Source: Saccopteryx bilineata (Eukaryota; Chordata; Mammalia; Chiroptera; Emballonuridae). Taken from it: a DNA stretch of 64,000 bases. A model generated the notes under the pieces. The model was not told the DNA's origin, made no database searches, and saw only the letters and a list, made by a program, of their open reading frames with translations. The stretch's first letter is position 1. Each line of letters starts with the position of its first letter. Shown here piece after piece: positions 45,098-56,788 of the stretch. Location: positions 98,599,022 through 98,663,021 of the forward strand of contig NC_089492.1 of assembly GCF_036850765.1 (NCBI RefSeq), in the 5' to 3' direction. Position numbers and translations under genes: made by a program.

Positions 45098-45664
45098 ACA
45101 AGATCTATTACACTGTTACACAGTTCTTTGTCTCTCTTATAGCAAAGACAATAGAGAAGAATTTTAAAAGGTTGCCCGGGTCTCCAGAACCCCTCTGGAA
45201 GCAGATGGCATGTCAACAGGTTCCAGGGCAGGCCCCAGAGACCTCAGACCTGGGAGCTTTATTGGAATGCAATTACCCTAAGTGCTGGCTGTTAGGATGA
45301 AAAGGCAGGAATGCAATTATAAAAGGAGCATGCGGTGAGCTTTCATTGATTAACCTTTCCTGTATGATTCTATTCCCCACTGGTGTGATTTTGGGGGGCC
45401 ATGAGGATTGCCCTGTGCCCTTAGGTTATGAGAAGGAAAAGTAGTCACTGCAGAGTTGGTGAGCACTAGGAGGGTCTGTGGATCCCTAAAATTGCCTAGG
45501 AAATGTGCAAAATGGAAAATGTGTGTTTTATAGAAAGAGGCTCTACACTGATCACATGCTTAGAGGGCTCTGCAGCCCCCAACAGTTAAGAACCATCAGG
45601 TCAGAGGAGTGAAGGATCAGCGGGGTGGCTAGAAGCAGCCTCTCTCAGTTTTCAACTCCAAGTG
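45098..45664. other. Unique DNA, possibly conserved near 45260-45370
   Basis: 'ggaatgcaattaccctaagt', 'ggaatgcaattataaaagga' (a short direct repeat of GGAATGCAATTA at 45264 and 45307) and 'ttcattgattaacctttcct' give a TAAT-type texture. No gene. Confidence 0.35.
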
Positions 45665-45870
45665 GCCGTGACCCATCTGGGTGCAATTCTGAGCCAACTG
45701 CTTGCCAAGTTCTTAGCCTCTCTGTACCTCAGTTTTGTCTATAAAATGAAGGTAAAAACGTCTACATTCTGGGATTGATGAGAGAATTAAATGACATAAA
45801 GAATGCAAAGCTCTTAGCCCAACATCTAGCCTTTAGTGAGCTTTCAATAAATGGGAACCGTTTTTATTAT
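45665..45870 (+). repeat. MIR element
   Basis: 'tgccaagttcttagcctctc', 'tgtacctcagttttgtctat-aaaatgaaggtaaaa', 'gagagaattaaatgacata' and 'gagctttcaataaatgggaa' are in sense MIR order. Confidence 0.88.
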
Positions 45871-46945
45871 GATTATTCTTTGAAGTTCAGAAAATAAAGT
45901 GGGACGTACACATGTACTCTTCTGAGTAGTCTTTTGAATTCAAACTCACAGTCAAGATTCCATAGGAATCCCTTGGCAAGACCTTGCTCCAAAATTGAGT
46001 GGGACCCTGAGACCCAGGGTCTCCAGACCCTGCTTCCTCAAACTGTCTGCAACCCGGCACTTCTCCCCCGGGAGGCAGCAGGACCTGGGCATCCCGGGAG
46101 GCAAGCATTTCTAGAAGTAGAGGCACTTCAAGTGTCTGGGTGGTACCAGGGTAGTAAAGGGCTTGTCTGGGCCTGAGCTAGACCCATCACACCAGCCTGT
46201 CTCACAGAGCAAAGTTTCGGGAAATTTTAGTCAGCAAAGTCTTCCTGCCTGTTGGAATAATACAGACATATACTCGGTTGAAATGAACTTCTCTATCCAA
46301 ACAGGCCCCCTAGAGTGAGACTCACCTAAGGCCCAGCATCTGTAGAATGTCTATTGTAAGACTAGAATTAAAAAAAAAACAAACAAAAAACAAAACAAAA
46401 AAACCACTCTGCTCTTTCCTTCTGTATTAATCATGTCTTTTTATTTCCTATATTTTTGATGCTTTGACATCAGAGGTCTTGCTGACACTGGAGGAACTAC
46501 CCTTCCCAGGGTTAGCCAATTCCTGGAGAAAGTAAAGGACTCACCTGCCCATATGCCTTTCAAATGCAAATCAGCCAATTCAGAGTCCAGACCCTCAACC
46601 ACCTCCTTTATCAGAGCTCTTCCACCTGGATCACTATTCCTCTGTCCGACTCCCACCAAGGCCAGGGACCAGATGACTATGGACAGCCCCTGTGCCCCAG
46701 GGCCAGCTGACATCATTCACACTAGCCAATCCTGAACCTGCGTCACTGGCCCCTCCTGTCGAAACCGTGGCAATGGCTCCTGCCCATGTTCCCCAAATCC
46801 CTCTGCCTCCTAAGTGGCCCTAGGGCTTCCCCATGCGACTCCCATGATGTGCCCTGCCCCCTTCTTTGGGATCTATAAGTATAACAAACTATCTTTTTAA
46901 TGGAGATGGTCACCTGATCTGTTGGCTTCACCATACCTGAATAAT
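45871..46945. other. Unique DNA
   Basis: No gene. Short A/CA-rich run at 46369-46406. Confidence 0.4.
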
Positions 46946-46962
46946 AATGAGACCTATTTTTT

Positions 46963-47170
46963 TTTATTTATTTATTCATTTTAGAGAGCAGAGAGAGAAG
47001 GAGAGAGAGACACACAGAGAGAGAGAGGGGGGGGGGGAGAGAGACAGGGGGAGGAGCTGGAAGCATCAACTCCCATATGTGCCTTGACCAGGCAAGCCCA
47101 GGGTTTCGAACCGGCGACCTCAGCATTTCCAGGTCGACGCTTTATCCACTGCACCACCACAGGTCAGGCC
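46963..47170 (-). mobile_element. Type-D SINE, full length
   Basis: Minus orientation: CCTGACCTGTGGTGGTGCAG, 'tggataaagcgtcgacctgg', B box GGTTCGAAACC, 'gggcttgcctggtcaaggca', 'catatgggagttgatgcttc' and a CT-rich then A-rich tail. TSD AATGAGACCTATTTTT is at 46946-46961 and 47171-47186. Confidence 0.93.
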
Positions 47171-47186
47171 AATGAGACCTATTTTT

Positions 47187-48137
47187 AAAACTTCCTCTTC
47201 TCCTGACACCTTACCCTCCTCAGAGATCCTCAGAGCTTTCCTCCCTCAGAACCTATGGGCCACCCCTAGCATCTTCCATCCCAGGTCCCATTGCTCGGGC
47301 CTCCGTCCCAGCAGCCCCAGGCCACTGCTCTTAGGCCAAGGCGACCTCCACCTCTGGGGTCAGAGGGCTGCCATCCTAACTCCAGCTGGGAATCGTCAAG
47401 GTGAGGACCATGGGAGTATCTTCAGTCCTCGGTTCCCAGGAGAGACTACACTCAAAGAGCAGGGAGGAGGAGCTGGCTCCAGGCCGTATACTTGTTTATT
47501 CATCAATCATTCATTTATTCATTAATCACTCATTCCCCCCACACACATACCCATCAATCATTCATCTGCTTATTTATTTATTCAATTTGTACCCTTTCTT
47601 TGCTTTCGTTGCCACAGATGTTGATCCTTTCTGGCTTTGATCTGTCCCATTTCTGTGGCAGCTGCACAGCAGAGGCCTTCTGACGTCACTTTGTCAGTTA
47701 CCTGGCTGAGAGAGTGTCACTCTCCAAAGAGCCTGAGACAACCAATGGAACCGTGCAGAGCTACCCCCAGCCTGGAAGCCTCTTTGCATTGTAGGCTCTG
47801 GCCTTCTGGTCCATGGGTCAATGGGAGGGGTAGAGAAGGTCTCCAGGGCCAAGCAAGAAATAATGGTTTGAGACATGCCTCACAGCTGCTTGAAAACTAC
47901 TTTTCTAGGCCTTCAGGAAAGCAGGGGCTCTAGGAGGCTCTACGCATCCAGGCCTGGCTGTGAAGCCTGAGCTCAGCACATTGGGAGGTCCAAAGAACAT
48001 GGTATGGGGGAACCTCAGGCTAGGGTTCTAGAGGCCTGAGTTGTTAGCCCCCAGCAGGTCTCCTAGCTTCCACCCACCCGACCACACTTTCACCCCAGGA
48101 AGTCTATTCTCAGCCAACCAGAGACTTTTCTTTTATT
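47187..48137. other. Unique DNA with AT-rich simple repeat
   Basis: (TCATTCAT/TTTATTCA)-type low complexity at about 47492-47585. No gene recognised. Confidence 0.45.
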
Positions 48138-48295
48138 TCTTTTTTTTTTAATTGATTTTAGCAATAGAGGAAGGGAGAGAGACAGAGAGAGACAGGAACA
48201 TCAATCTGTTCCTGTATGTGCCCTGACCAGAGATAGAACCAGCAACCTCTGCACTTCAGGACAATGCTCTAACCAGCCGAGCAATCCAGCCAGGA
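48138..48295 (-). mobile_element. Type-C VES-like SINE
   Basis: Minus orientation: TCCTGGCTGGATTGCTCGGC, 'tggttagagcattgtcctga', 'agaggttgctggttctatct', 'gggcacatacaggaacagat' and 'aaaatcaatt' tail. The flanks AGAGACTTTTCTTTT and AGAGACCTTTCTGTG form an imperfect TSD. Confidence 0.88.
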
Positions 48296-48385
48296 CTAGA
48301 GACCTTTCTGTGTAAGTCAGATCTTGTCCAATCTCTGCTTAAGTCCCCACCCTGACTTCCCACTCACTCAGTAAGACATTCCTTG

Positions 48386-48422
48386 GATGGATGGGAGGGA
48401 GGGAGGGAGGGAGGGAGGGAAA
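48386..48422. repeat. (GGGA)n microsatellite
   Basis: GGAT units followed by about seven GGGA units. Confidence 0.95.
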
Positions 48423-48599
48423 AAGAAGAAAAAGAAAGAATGAGCTCTGGGATTTCCTGGGGTAGAATTCAGAAGGATTTCCTGGCCTCCACCAGCTGTG
48501 CTGAGGAGAGAACCAGGTGAGTCCCAGGTGCCAGCCTTCCCAGAAGGGGAAGGTAGGCAGTGGTGTTGGCAAGAACTCGCTACCTCGAGATGCCAGCTC
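48423..48599. other. Unique DNA
   Basis: Nothing recognised. Confidence 0.35.
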
Positions 48600-48980
48600 C
48601 GTGCCGCTCTGGGGCTGGCCAGCACTCTGGATGTCATTAGCTGATTTGTTCTGCTCCGCAGAATGTACTTTTCATATTTAGGCAGGAAAAACAGCTTTCG
48701 GTCCTCGTGCCCTTTCTTCTGTGAGCTGTAGCACATGGCCTGCTTATTATGAATTAATCCTCTAAAGAGCATGTTCATTATTCTAATTTAATTGTGCTTC
48801 GTTTTAGAAAATAACTAAACCCAGTGCGGAATAAACTCCAACGCTGATCGGTTTTCAAGAAGTTAACCTAAGACAAAATACTGCTAGAGGGCAGCAGCAA
48901 TTTGGAATCATTAAAGGGAACCCATGTAAATAATAAAAACAAAACTAAAATGCAGAATTAAATTAAGGAATAGGAAATTA
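48600..48980. other. Candidate conserved non-coding element
   Basis: 'gtcattagctgatttgttct', 'cttattatgaattaatcctc', 'attattctaatttaattgtg' and 'ggaatcattaaagggaaccc'. Several TAATTA/AATTAA cores, intact CpGs and no recognised repeat in a 380-bp stretch. Confidence 0.35.
48881..48896 (+). promoter_or_regulatory. CTCF-like site in unique DNA
   Basis: CTGCTAGAGGGCAGCA agrees with the CTCF core (C..CT-AG-A-G-GGC-AGCA) at most positions. It lies inside the candidate conserved element, not in a SINE. Binding inferred. Confidence 0.4.
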
Positions 48981-49884
48981 AATTTGTGAATCTGATCTGA
49001 AATGGAGGCCCTATATGCACAGGCTTACCCCAGCTTGGTTCTTTGCTCTGTTGTGCTGGGGTAAGGAGGTCTGCAGAGGTTCCCAGGCCGGGGAAGTGAC
49101 AAGCAGGGGGAAGCTCACAGGCCCCCTCCCGCCCTGGGTGACGGTGTGCCACCCTGGGCAGAGGGCATGGGCTGGAGGAGAAAGGCAGCTTCCCTCCCAC
49201 AGGGTCCCCTCAGGAAGATGAGAACCACCCATTGTCAAAGCTACATCTGATGACTCCTGCCAAGGCCTGGTGACAGCTGAAGGAGAACCCACTGCCCAAG
49301 CCCGCAGCCAAGAGTCTGCACGGTGGCTGGCTCTGCTCGAGGGTGCTCAGAAATGAGGCAGAGGGATGCGGGGTGACGCGGCCATACTGCTGGGAACTTT
49401 CAGCCCCACGCAGTGCAGCCCCTCCAGCCCTGCTCTACCCCTGTGCCCCAGGCACCCTCGCACATGTGAGCCAACTAGAGACAGAGACTGAGGGCCTTGC
49501 CCCCTATCCTGGCAGCAGCCCCTAAGCAAAGTCCTAACCTCTCCACCAACACTGGGAGCCCAGTTTCAGATGCAGGAGACCCACGTTACAGCAGCAGGAC
49601 AAGCACCTTGACAGGTCAGTCTTCCGTCAGTCAAGAAGAGGAAGGCTGAGAAGTGGGGTCGGGATAAGAGAGGACAGACTTACAGTCGTTAGGTGTCTGA
49701 GAGTTAGGGGTTACCGGGGACAGAGTTAGTGCCATTGCTGAGACTTCACACTCTAGTTTTCCAAAACTTTCAGACTCTGACCCTGGAGTGTCTTCTCCCC
49801 TCTCCTCTCTGTACGCCGCCCCCCTCACACACCTGTTCTGTCCCTCTCTTTCCTCCTGCTCCCTTCTCAAAGTGAAAAGAGCCC
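48981..49884. other. GC-richer unique DNA
   Basis: No gene recognised; overlapping frames on both strands are mirror readings. Confidence 0.35.
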
Positions 49885-50100
49885 AGCCTGCAGAGCTACG
49901 CAGAGTCATTTGGCTCACACGTCTTTCTCTTACTTTGTACTGGAGCTTGAGTAAACTATCTTGCCTTCCTTGACCTCAGTTTCCTCATCGGTAACAATAA
50001 TAATACCTGCCTCCTCGGTTTATTATGAGGAATAAATGAAATAAAGCACCTGGCACAGGGCAGGCACACTCAGGCACTTCTGCTATTATTTCATCTTTGG
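49885..50100 (+). repeat. MIR element
   Basis: 'gcttgagtaaactatcttgc', 'cttgacctcagtttcctcat', 'aataataatacctgcctcct', 'gaggaataaatgaaataaag' and 'cacctggcacagggcaggca' are in sense MIR order. Confidence 0.88.
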
Positions 50101-50956
50101 CTTCATCAGTGCAAGCGCACATACACCCTCTACACATATGTATGCGTACACACGTGTCGAAGGCCTTAGGCTGGGTTCCTAGAGCACCATAATTAGTTCA
50201 AAAAAAAAAGTCAAGTCAATAGACTACCTGCCTTGATTCACAAAGACAAACACTCAAACAAACGATGTATCCTAGTATCTGAGTGACATTTTCCCATTTC
50301 AATCTTCATTTCGGGTTTTATAAAGACAAATTAGCCACCTTAGTCCCTTTTATTGAAAGAAAGGGGGAATAGAAGCAAGTAAAAACAACAACAACAACAA
50401 AATATCACTGTTTTCTTGTTTAATTTGCATCCTAAAGTCCTGATCAAGGAACTTATGCACATTATATAGGCCACAGTGTTATTGACTGATCAGTTATTAA
50501 ATGATGATTGTACCTAAAAATACCAAGTATGGTGATAACAAGGGCAAAAAAGAGTTACAGTTCTCTTGAATACCCTGGCTGCTTCCCCTAATCCCACTTT
50601 CCTTACTGCCCCAGAGAACATTCTAGAGCTCTTGCCCATCCCGTGAATTGTACCTATAAATTGGGGCATTACGACATAAAGCCAATCCCAACTCTCCCAG
50701 AACAAACCCAGAAACCCCTATTAAAGAAACATCATTCATGACACCAGTTAAAGCCAGCAAGGCAGACGTTATTCAGGAGGGGGGCAGCTACCATGGGGTT
50801 TCATAGTAATGGAGAGAAAAGGGGTTCAGCTCAGAGCACAACCAGGAAAAGTGGGAATTTGTAGCCAAAGGGGGGGGGGTTGTCAGTGAATAAAAAATTA
50901 CTAAGAGGAAACAGGGCTAAGGGAGGATTCTAGCTAAAGTGACCTAGCAGAATTCT
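50101..50956. other. Unique DNA
   Basis: No gene recognised. Confidence 0.35.
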
Positions 50957-51146
50957 TTTTTTTTTTTAATTTTTTGAATTTAGAAAGAGAGGAAGGGGGA
51001 CAGAGAAAGAGAGAGAAAGAGAAACATCAATTTGTTGTATCATTTATTTATGAATTCATTGGTTGATTATTATATGTGCCCTGAAGGGGGACTGAAACCA
51101 CAAACTTGGTGTATTGGTACAACACACTCTAACCAACCGAGCTAAC
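50957..51146 (-). mobile_element. Type-C VES-like SINE, diverged
   Basis: Minus orientation: 'gttagctcggttggttagag', then 'accaagtttgtggtttcagt', 'agggcacatataataatcaa' and a CT-to-A/T tail. AGAATTCTT on the left and AGGATTCTT on the right suggest an imperfect TSD. Confidence 0.78.
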
Positions 51147-52037
51147 AGGATTCTTGCTAAAGGCAGGCCAAAATAATCAAACATCACCCAAGCAATGGTG
51201 GAAGATAAGGAACCCAATCAGATCAAGGGTGATCAAATACCAAGAGAGGGAGATTCTGACTAAAACGACAACAGAATTCTTGCTAAAATTGGACCATGCA
51301 GAAATGAACATGGAGGCCCAAAAGTCAGCACCTCGTTGAGAAGAGAGTTCAGAGGAACCTGAGTTTGGTCAAGGAGAGAACCTTTGTCATTCTAGAGCAG
51401 CTACAGGGCACAGATCTGAGACTGGCTGAGATCCACCTTCAGTGTCCACGGAAAGGAGGCTGGAGGGCCAACCCATCACCTGAGGCTACCAGGGACCAGG
51501 GGCATTTAACCTGAAGGTAAAAACAAGGGGCTGGAAGGTCTCAACAGTGGCCTGCACCTAGATCTAGGGACAAATGCTGCAAAATGACCCGTTGGCTCAT
51601 AAAATTTAGTTTAAGAAAAAGCTACCTGAATCTCATAGGTACATAAAATGCATAACATAAAAAAAGCTTTCAAAGGGACCTTGTCCCACAGGACCCAAAA
51701 GAGGGAGGTTAACTTCTAGGAGGCAGGAGTAAACTTGGTCTGTTAAATGGTTTCTGTATTTCTGATCCTGAATGAAAACCTTTGCATCCAGAGGATGAAC
51801 TTGTCTACCCAGGAGGACATCTGTGTGGGGTCAGCTTCCCCATTTGACCATAAAGGTTCAAATTATGTCAACCCAACAGAAGAGCTTCCAAGGTGGCTGC
51901 ACCTTCACGAGCCAAATTGGTCGGTCTCAACCAACCAAATTCCCTTCTATATGAAGTCCATGTTGCTTGGGCTTATGTAACCCCCTCTTCCCCCTCCACA
52001 CACACAATAAATCACCCATGGATCCCTTTTCCACTAG
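51147..52037. other. Unique DNA
   Basis: No gene recognised. Confidence 0.35.
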
Positions 52038-52060
52038 ATAATAATAATAATAATAATAAT
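52038..52060. repeat. (ATA)n microsatellite
   Basis: About seven ATA units at the right edge of a MIR. Confidence 0.9.
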
Positions 52061-52069
52061 GCCAATAAT

Positions 52070-52330
52070 AGTCAACACTTATTGAGAGTTTACCCCTTGC
52101 TAAATATTTGTTCTAAGTACTTTGTAAGAATTAGCCCGTTTAATACTTACAAAAACCATGTGAAATAGGTATTATTGCTCCCATTTTATAGATGAGAAAA
52201 CTGAGGCCCATAAAAACTGGGCAACTTGTCCATTATAACAGCAAAATATAGCAGCACCAAGGTTTAAACCCAAACAGTACACCAGATTCTGGAGCATCCT
52301 AACCATGATACAACACTTTCTGTTGTTCAT
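52070..52330 (-). repeat. MIR element, near full length
   Basis: 'caacacttattgagagttta', 'gtttaatacttacaaaaacc', 'cattttatagatgagaaaac-tgaggccca', 'ggtttaaacccaaacagtac' and 'gcatcctaaccatgatacaa' are in antisense MIR order. Confidence 0.9.
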
Positions 52331-53394
52331 CAGCTCCCCTGTCCGCAAATCTAACCACAGTGACCCTAAATGTAGGCCACATGGAAAAGAGAATTCACTG
52401 GGCCTTCAGTGACTCACATCAGAAAAGCAGGCTTGTGTTTTCAAAACACCTTACATCACTTTCGCCCCTGGTGCTTATGGCTGGGTCTTCACAGCCATCC
52501 TTGACTTTTGGCAATGCTGTGGCCTGGGCTCTGTGGGATTCATGGTTTATAGACAGGAGCATGCTTTATTCTGTTTCATTGGTTGGCTTCTAACAGCCTG
52601 TGAGGGCAACACAGGCTTGGCATCTGGGGGAATGTTCCTGGAGGAAACAGCCTTGTCAGTGTGCAGGTACTTGTTTAAATTTCAGATCCTGGCTTTTAAG
52701 ACACACATCTGCAGTGGACATATGTACTGAGATAGATGAAAACAGAAATGGTTTTCCATTGTATCTGTGTTATTAGATTTGACCTACCATCCAAACAGCA
52801 TAGAAAGAGTGGAAAATTAAAGGTGATTTGATATTAGCCTCCTATTCATATTAGAAAAAGTAACTGCTCTTGCGGTTTTCCTCACAGAGGTGTCTTTATT
52901 CATTTGACATGCCTTTAATAACTAATTCTAGTTGTCTGGTTGCCAAGAAAGATTTCCTACAGGCAGACTTGAAAGTGACTCGGAACTCTTTGCATGCCCG
53001 GCTTCAAATGATCCCAGAACAGCAAACATTCAGCTTCCCTCCAGACTTCTGAAGTGTGGGAATAACATGAAAGAATGAACAAGAATCATTCTGCAGCCTG
53101 CATATGCTGGGACTGGAGCTGTCTGGCAGAGGTTGCCGCCGGGTCTGCACGGACCGCGCATAGTGAGATTTGGAAATAAACTCATGAATTCGATCCATGG
53201 AGTCAGCCAAACCAAATGATTTATTTCAAAAAAATAAATCTACTTTGGGGCTAGAATGATCCAGGTCAGTCATAAACAGACTGTTTTCCTCTGTCTGTGT
53301 GGACCTGGAGTCGGCAGAGAAAAGACAGGGAAAACTACCACAATTGCTCTCCTAGGGTCAGAACCAAAGACCACACAGTATGAATATGTATAAC
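52331..53394. other. Unique DNA
   Basis: No gene recognised. The portion 53030-53230 holds a cluster of retained CpGs (GCCGCCGGGTCTGCACGGAC) in otherwise AT-rich DNA. Confidence 0.35.
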
Positions 53395-53585
53395 TATCCA
53401 CTACAGTGATTACTTGTTCATCTACATGGTGCCAGACTAAGTGGATGACCTGCATAATCTCATTTAACCTTCACAACCATCCTACCAATGAGGTGATCAT
53501 TCCCATTGTACAGAGGTAAAAACTGAATCTCTGAGATGTTAAATGACTTACCCAGGCCACACAATTAGCTTGGCAGGTCGCACAA
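53395..53585 (-). repeat. MIR fragment
   Basis: 'tctcatttaaccttcacaac', 'cattgtacagaggtaaaaac', 'gttaaatgacttacccaggc' and 'acacaattagcttggcaggt' are antisense MIR. Confidence 0.85.
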
Positions 53586-54299
53586 TTTGGGGGGCAAAGC
53601 TTGGCTAGTTGTTCATCAAGTGTGTCTCTCCTGGGCTCATAGCTAGATGCCATTTTCAGGATCCCTTGCCATTAGATATAGCCATATGACTCAACTCTGA
53701 TGAGTAGGAAGTGGGTGGAGGTAACACAAGTCATTTCTAGGCCCATAAAACCTGCCTGTACACAATTCCTTCTTTTCCTACCCAATAGCCAAACAGACAA
53801 GGTGCTGAGGACCTGGAGGAGGGCAGAATCTGAATACAGAAGAATCGAGGATCCTCAATAACTGCTTGGAGCACAGACCCTTCCTCGTCACCATTCCTGC
53901 AGTTGGACAGTGATGTGAGCTAGAAATAATCTATTGTGTTAAACTGCTGAAATAAGGTGATTATTGGTTCCAGCAAGAAGCCTGAACTGACACAGTTCTT
54001 AGGGATTCCAAACTCAAGGACTCCAAAGTCCGTGCTCTTGCCCCTTCTTTGCCTGGAATGACACTGTGTCTGCTCAACCCTCACCAGGGGGCATTAGGAC
54101 CCTCTAACTTTATTTGTTTCATCCTACCTTCTGCTCTACTGGGTCTGAGGTGGTGATTTCTCAGCTCTCCACTTTCCTATCTATGTAGACACATTCTTAG
54201 GTTTTAGAAAGTTAATCAAAGCTACTCCTTCTTTCTCTTGGTTAACCCCTCCTCATGTGGGGCCCTGAGCCTATGAGTGCTTTGGATTTCTCCTCTCCC
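53586..54299. other. Unique DNA
   Basis: No gene recognised. Confidence 0.35.
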
Positions 54300-54532
54300 G
54301 AGTGAGTACATCTAATCAGTTACCAGGTCTCTTGCTCCCTTGGTCTTCCCTCCCATTTCTCAGCCAGTGCTCTGGTCTGGCCTTCATCATATCTCACCTG
54401 GTGTTATCATAACACCCTCCCAAATTTGTCTTTTCCCCTCCTTCCCATCATCCTGTTGCCTCCAAAAGAGCCATCCTAAACTAGATCTACTCCCAGCATC
54501 CTCTACATTTAATATTCCCATGTGAAGTCTAT
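54300..54532 (+). repeat. L2 LINE, left part, split by L1
   Basis: 'ccagtgctctggtctggcct', 'ctcacctggtgttatcataa', 'tcttttcccctccttcccat' and 'agccatcctaaactagatct' follow the L2 3' region; it resumes at 55346. Confidence 0.6.
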
Positions 54533-54768
54533 CGACATTAAAAAAGAAAATGCCCTTTGACCAAGCAATTCCAGGTCTATGAATGTACAGATACATGCAT
54601 AACACAATTTACAAACAAGAGTATTCACTACATCATTGTCTGAAGCAGCGAAAGAATGGAAACACCAAATGTTCATCAGTCTTATGAAATAAACTATGGA
54701 ACACAATGTGCTTCACCTAAAAGTCTCCCAAGATCTATAGTTAAGAAGGTACAGGTAAGTGTATACAA
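54533..54768 (+). repeat. L1 3' region, left part, split by hAT
   Basis: 'gaccaagcaattccaggtct', 'acaagagtattcactacatc', 'gcgaaagaatggaaacacca-aatgttcatcag' are sense words of an old L1 ORF2/3' region. Confidence 0.75.
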
Positions 54769-55100
54769 CAGGGGTCTCCAAACTACAGCCCGCAGGCCGC
54801 ATGTGGCCCCTTGAGGCCATTTATCCGGCCCCCGCTGCACTTCTGGAAGGGGCACCTCTTTCATTGGTGGTCAGTGAGAGGAGCATAGTTCCCATTGAAA
54901 TACTGGTCAGTTGGTTGATTTAAATTTACTTGTTCTTTATTTTAAATATTGTATTTGTTCCCATTTTTGTTTTTTTACTTTAAAATAAGATGTGTGCAAT
55001 GTGCATAGGGATTTGTTCATAGTTTTTTTTATAGTCCGGCCCTCCAATGGTCTGAGGGACAGTGAACTGGCCCCCTGTGTAAAAAGTTTGGGGACCCCTG
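54769..55100. mobile_element. Non-autonomous hAT transposon, full length with perfect TSD
   Basis: 332 bp with terminal inverted repeats CAGGGGTCTCCAAACTAC and (reverse complement of the right end) CAGGGGTCCCCAAACTTT. The subterminal 'gcccgcaggccgcatgtggc' and 'agtccggccctccaatggtc' sections, and an AT-rich middle with no coding capacity, mark a MITE-type copy. An exact 8-bp TSD GTATACAA flanks it (54761-54768, 55101-55108), the TSD length characteristic of hAT. Confidence 0.95.
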
Positions 55101-55345
55101 GTATACAACATGTTAATATTTGAGTTTAAAAGTATTGGGGAGATATATTTACCAATGTGTTTGCAAAAACAAGAAATGTCTCTGTGAGAATGCACAAGAA
55201 ACTGGTAATAGCAGTTGTTTCTGAAAAGGGAGCTGAGTGACTGGCTACCAGGGATGGGAGGGAGACACTTCTCACTGAATATACATTTGTATTGTTTGCA
55301 GATTTTACTCTATATGCATGTTACTTTAAAACATTAAAATACAAC
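55101..55345 (+). repeat. L1 3' region, right part
   Basis: 'ttttaaaagtattggggaga'-like start, 'ggctaccagggatgggaggg' and 'agacacttctcactgaatat' continue the L1 of 54533-54768. Confidence 0.75.
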
Positions 55346-55690
55346 CTGACTCTCCATTGCTTACTTGACATGGTCCAAATCCCTTAGTATGAAAGGAAAG
55401 GCTCTGGGCCCCCAGGTTTTCCTGCTCATACGTTCACTGTACTGCACCAATCTCGGAACATTCTGTGGACTATCCCATCTTTGTGCCTTTGTTTGGTCTC
55501 TCCCTCTCCTGGAAAGTCCCATTGCTGCTCAGCAGGAACTAATCCCATCTGTTACCTCCCTTGCTTTCTTTATAAATGTATGCCATTGCCCTTCATCCCA
55601 GTTTGCTTCAGGTTAGAGACAAGTGTCTGTCTTTCTTTCCTACATGATGTCCCACAAATAGAAAATGTTTGAAACATGCCAGTGCCTTGA
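55346..55690 (+). repeat. L2 LINE, right part
   Basis: 'cctgactctccattgcttac', 'catggtccaaatcccttagt', 'gaactaatcccatctgttac' and 'gggttagagacaagtgtctg'-like words continue the L2 of 54300-54532. Confidence 0.6.
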
Positions 55691-56788
55691 ACTGAAGTTT
55701 TAATTCCACATGTCTCGGCCACAGCTTCAGAAAATGGCTGGGGAAGGAGCCAGGGATGGACTCACCTTTCTCCCCAGGTAAGGAGCAGGATCCAGAATCT
55801 GCCCCATCTGGCTGGGGTGCTGAATCAGGTCAGTAATACATTTCAGCTTGGGACATTCTGCAAGAACAGAACTCCTTCCTCTGATTCACTCCCAAAGCCA
55901 CCCTCAACCCCATTTCTTTGCCACCGAAGAGTCACCAAGTTCACAGTACTACTAATTGCTTAGGCCCGAGCGTTGGTTTTGGAAAATCAGGCTGGAAACA
56001 GAGAGACGTCCCTTGCCCTGGACCACAGTCTGGGGTTTAAACTCAGTTGTCATAATTATTTGAAGCCTATTAAGTTTATTTATGTTCCAAAGCAGGTCCA
56101 CTAGAGAAAGACCATCATAGTCGTAAATATCAGGGCTGCTGTTCTCCAGACACAGCTGGGCTTCTAGGCCCCTCCTATTTCCCTGCTCTGCAGGCCTACT
56201 TATAGGCCTGAGCTATGCACTCAGATTCGGTGTAGTACCCAGACCCTGTCTACCAATTCTACTGGCTCGGCCAGCATAGCACATGCTTCTATATATTTTA
56301 TGTGGTCAAAGTATTTTAAGCAAGACTCAAATATTCTTGGGAGGAGGGGTGTCTTTCAGTGTTGCTCAACTCAAATGCATAAGATTTAGGTGCCCAGGTG
56401 TCCAGCAATTCATTTCAAAGAACCATGGAAGCCTAAGAATGAGCATTAAATTCTGGGTACATCTGGAGGCCCTTCTAACCCAATCTAGAAGTCTTTGAGA
56501 ACAAGAGACTGCTGGAGATGTTCTCTGTATTCTTAGCTGTATGAGAGTTCTTAATTCCTTCATCACTGTGGGTTGGAGGAGACCATTTAGTTGTAAGAGC
56601 GAGCATTCTCCAAAGCATACCCCACTGTACACTGGCCTTGTTAGACTCTCCATGAAAAAGTAAAGAAGATTCTATACTTGAAAAGATTAAAGAAACACTG
56701 AATACTAGATCCTCCTCTAGGGAAATTCACAAGGCACATTTGTATATTAAAGACCCTGAGTGGGTCCTTCAGTAAAGAAATGTGTTTA
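55691..56788. other. Unique DNA
   Basis: No gene recognised. Confidence 0.35.

Noticed and set aside
48368..48778. 136-codon minus-strand frame
   Set aside because: Ends in a Phe/Pro/Ser run encoded by the (GGGA)n microsatellite and purine tract.
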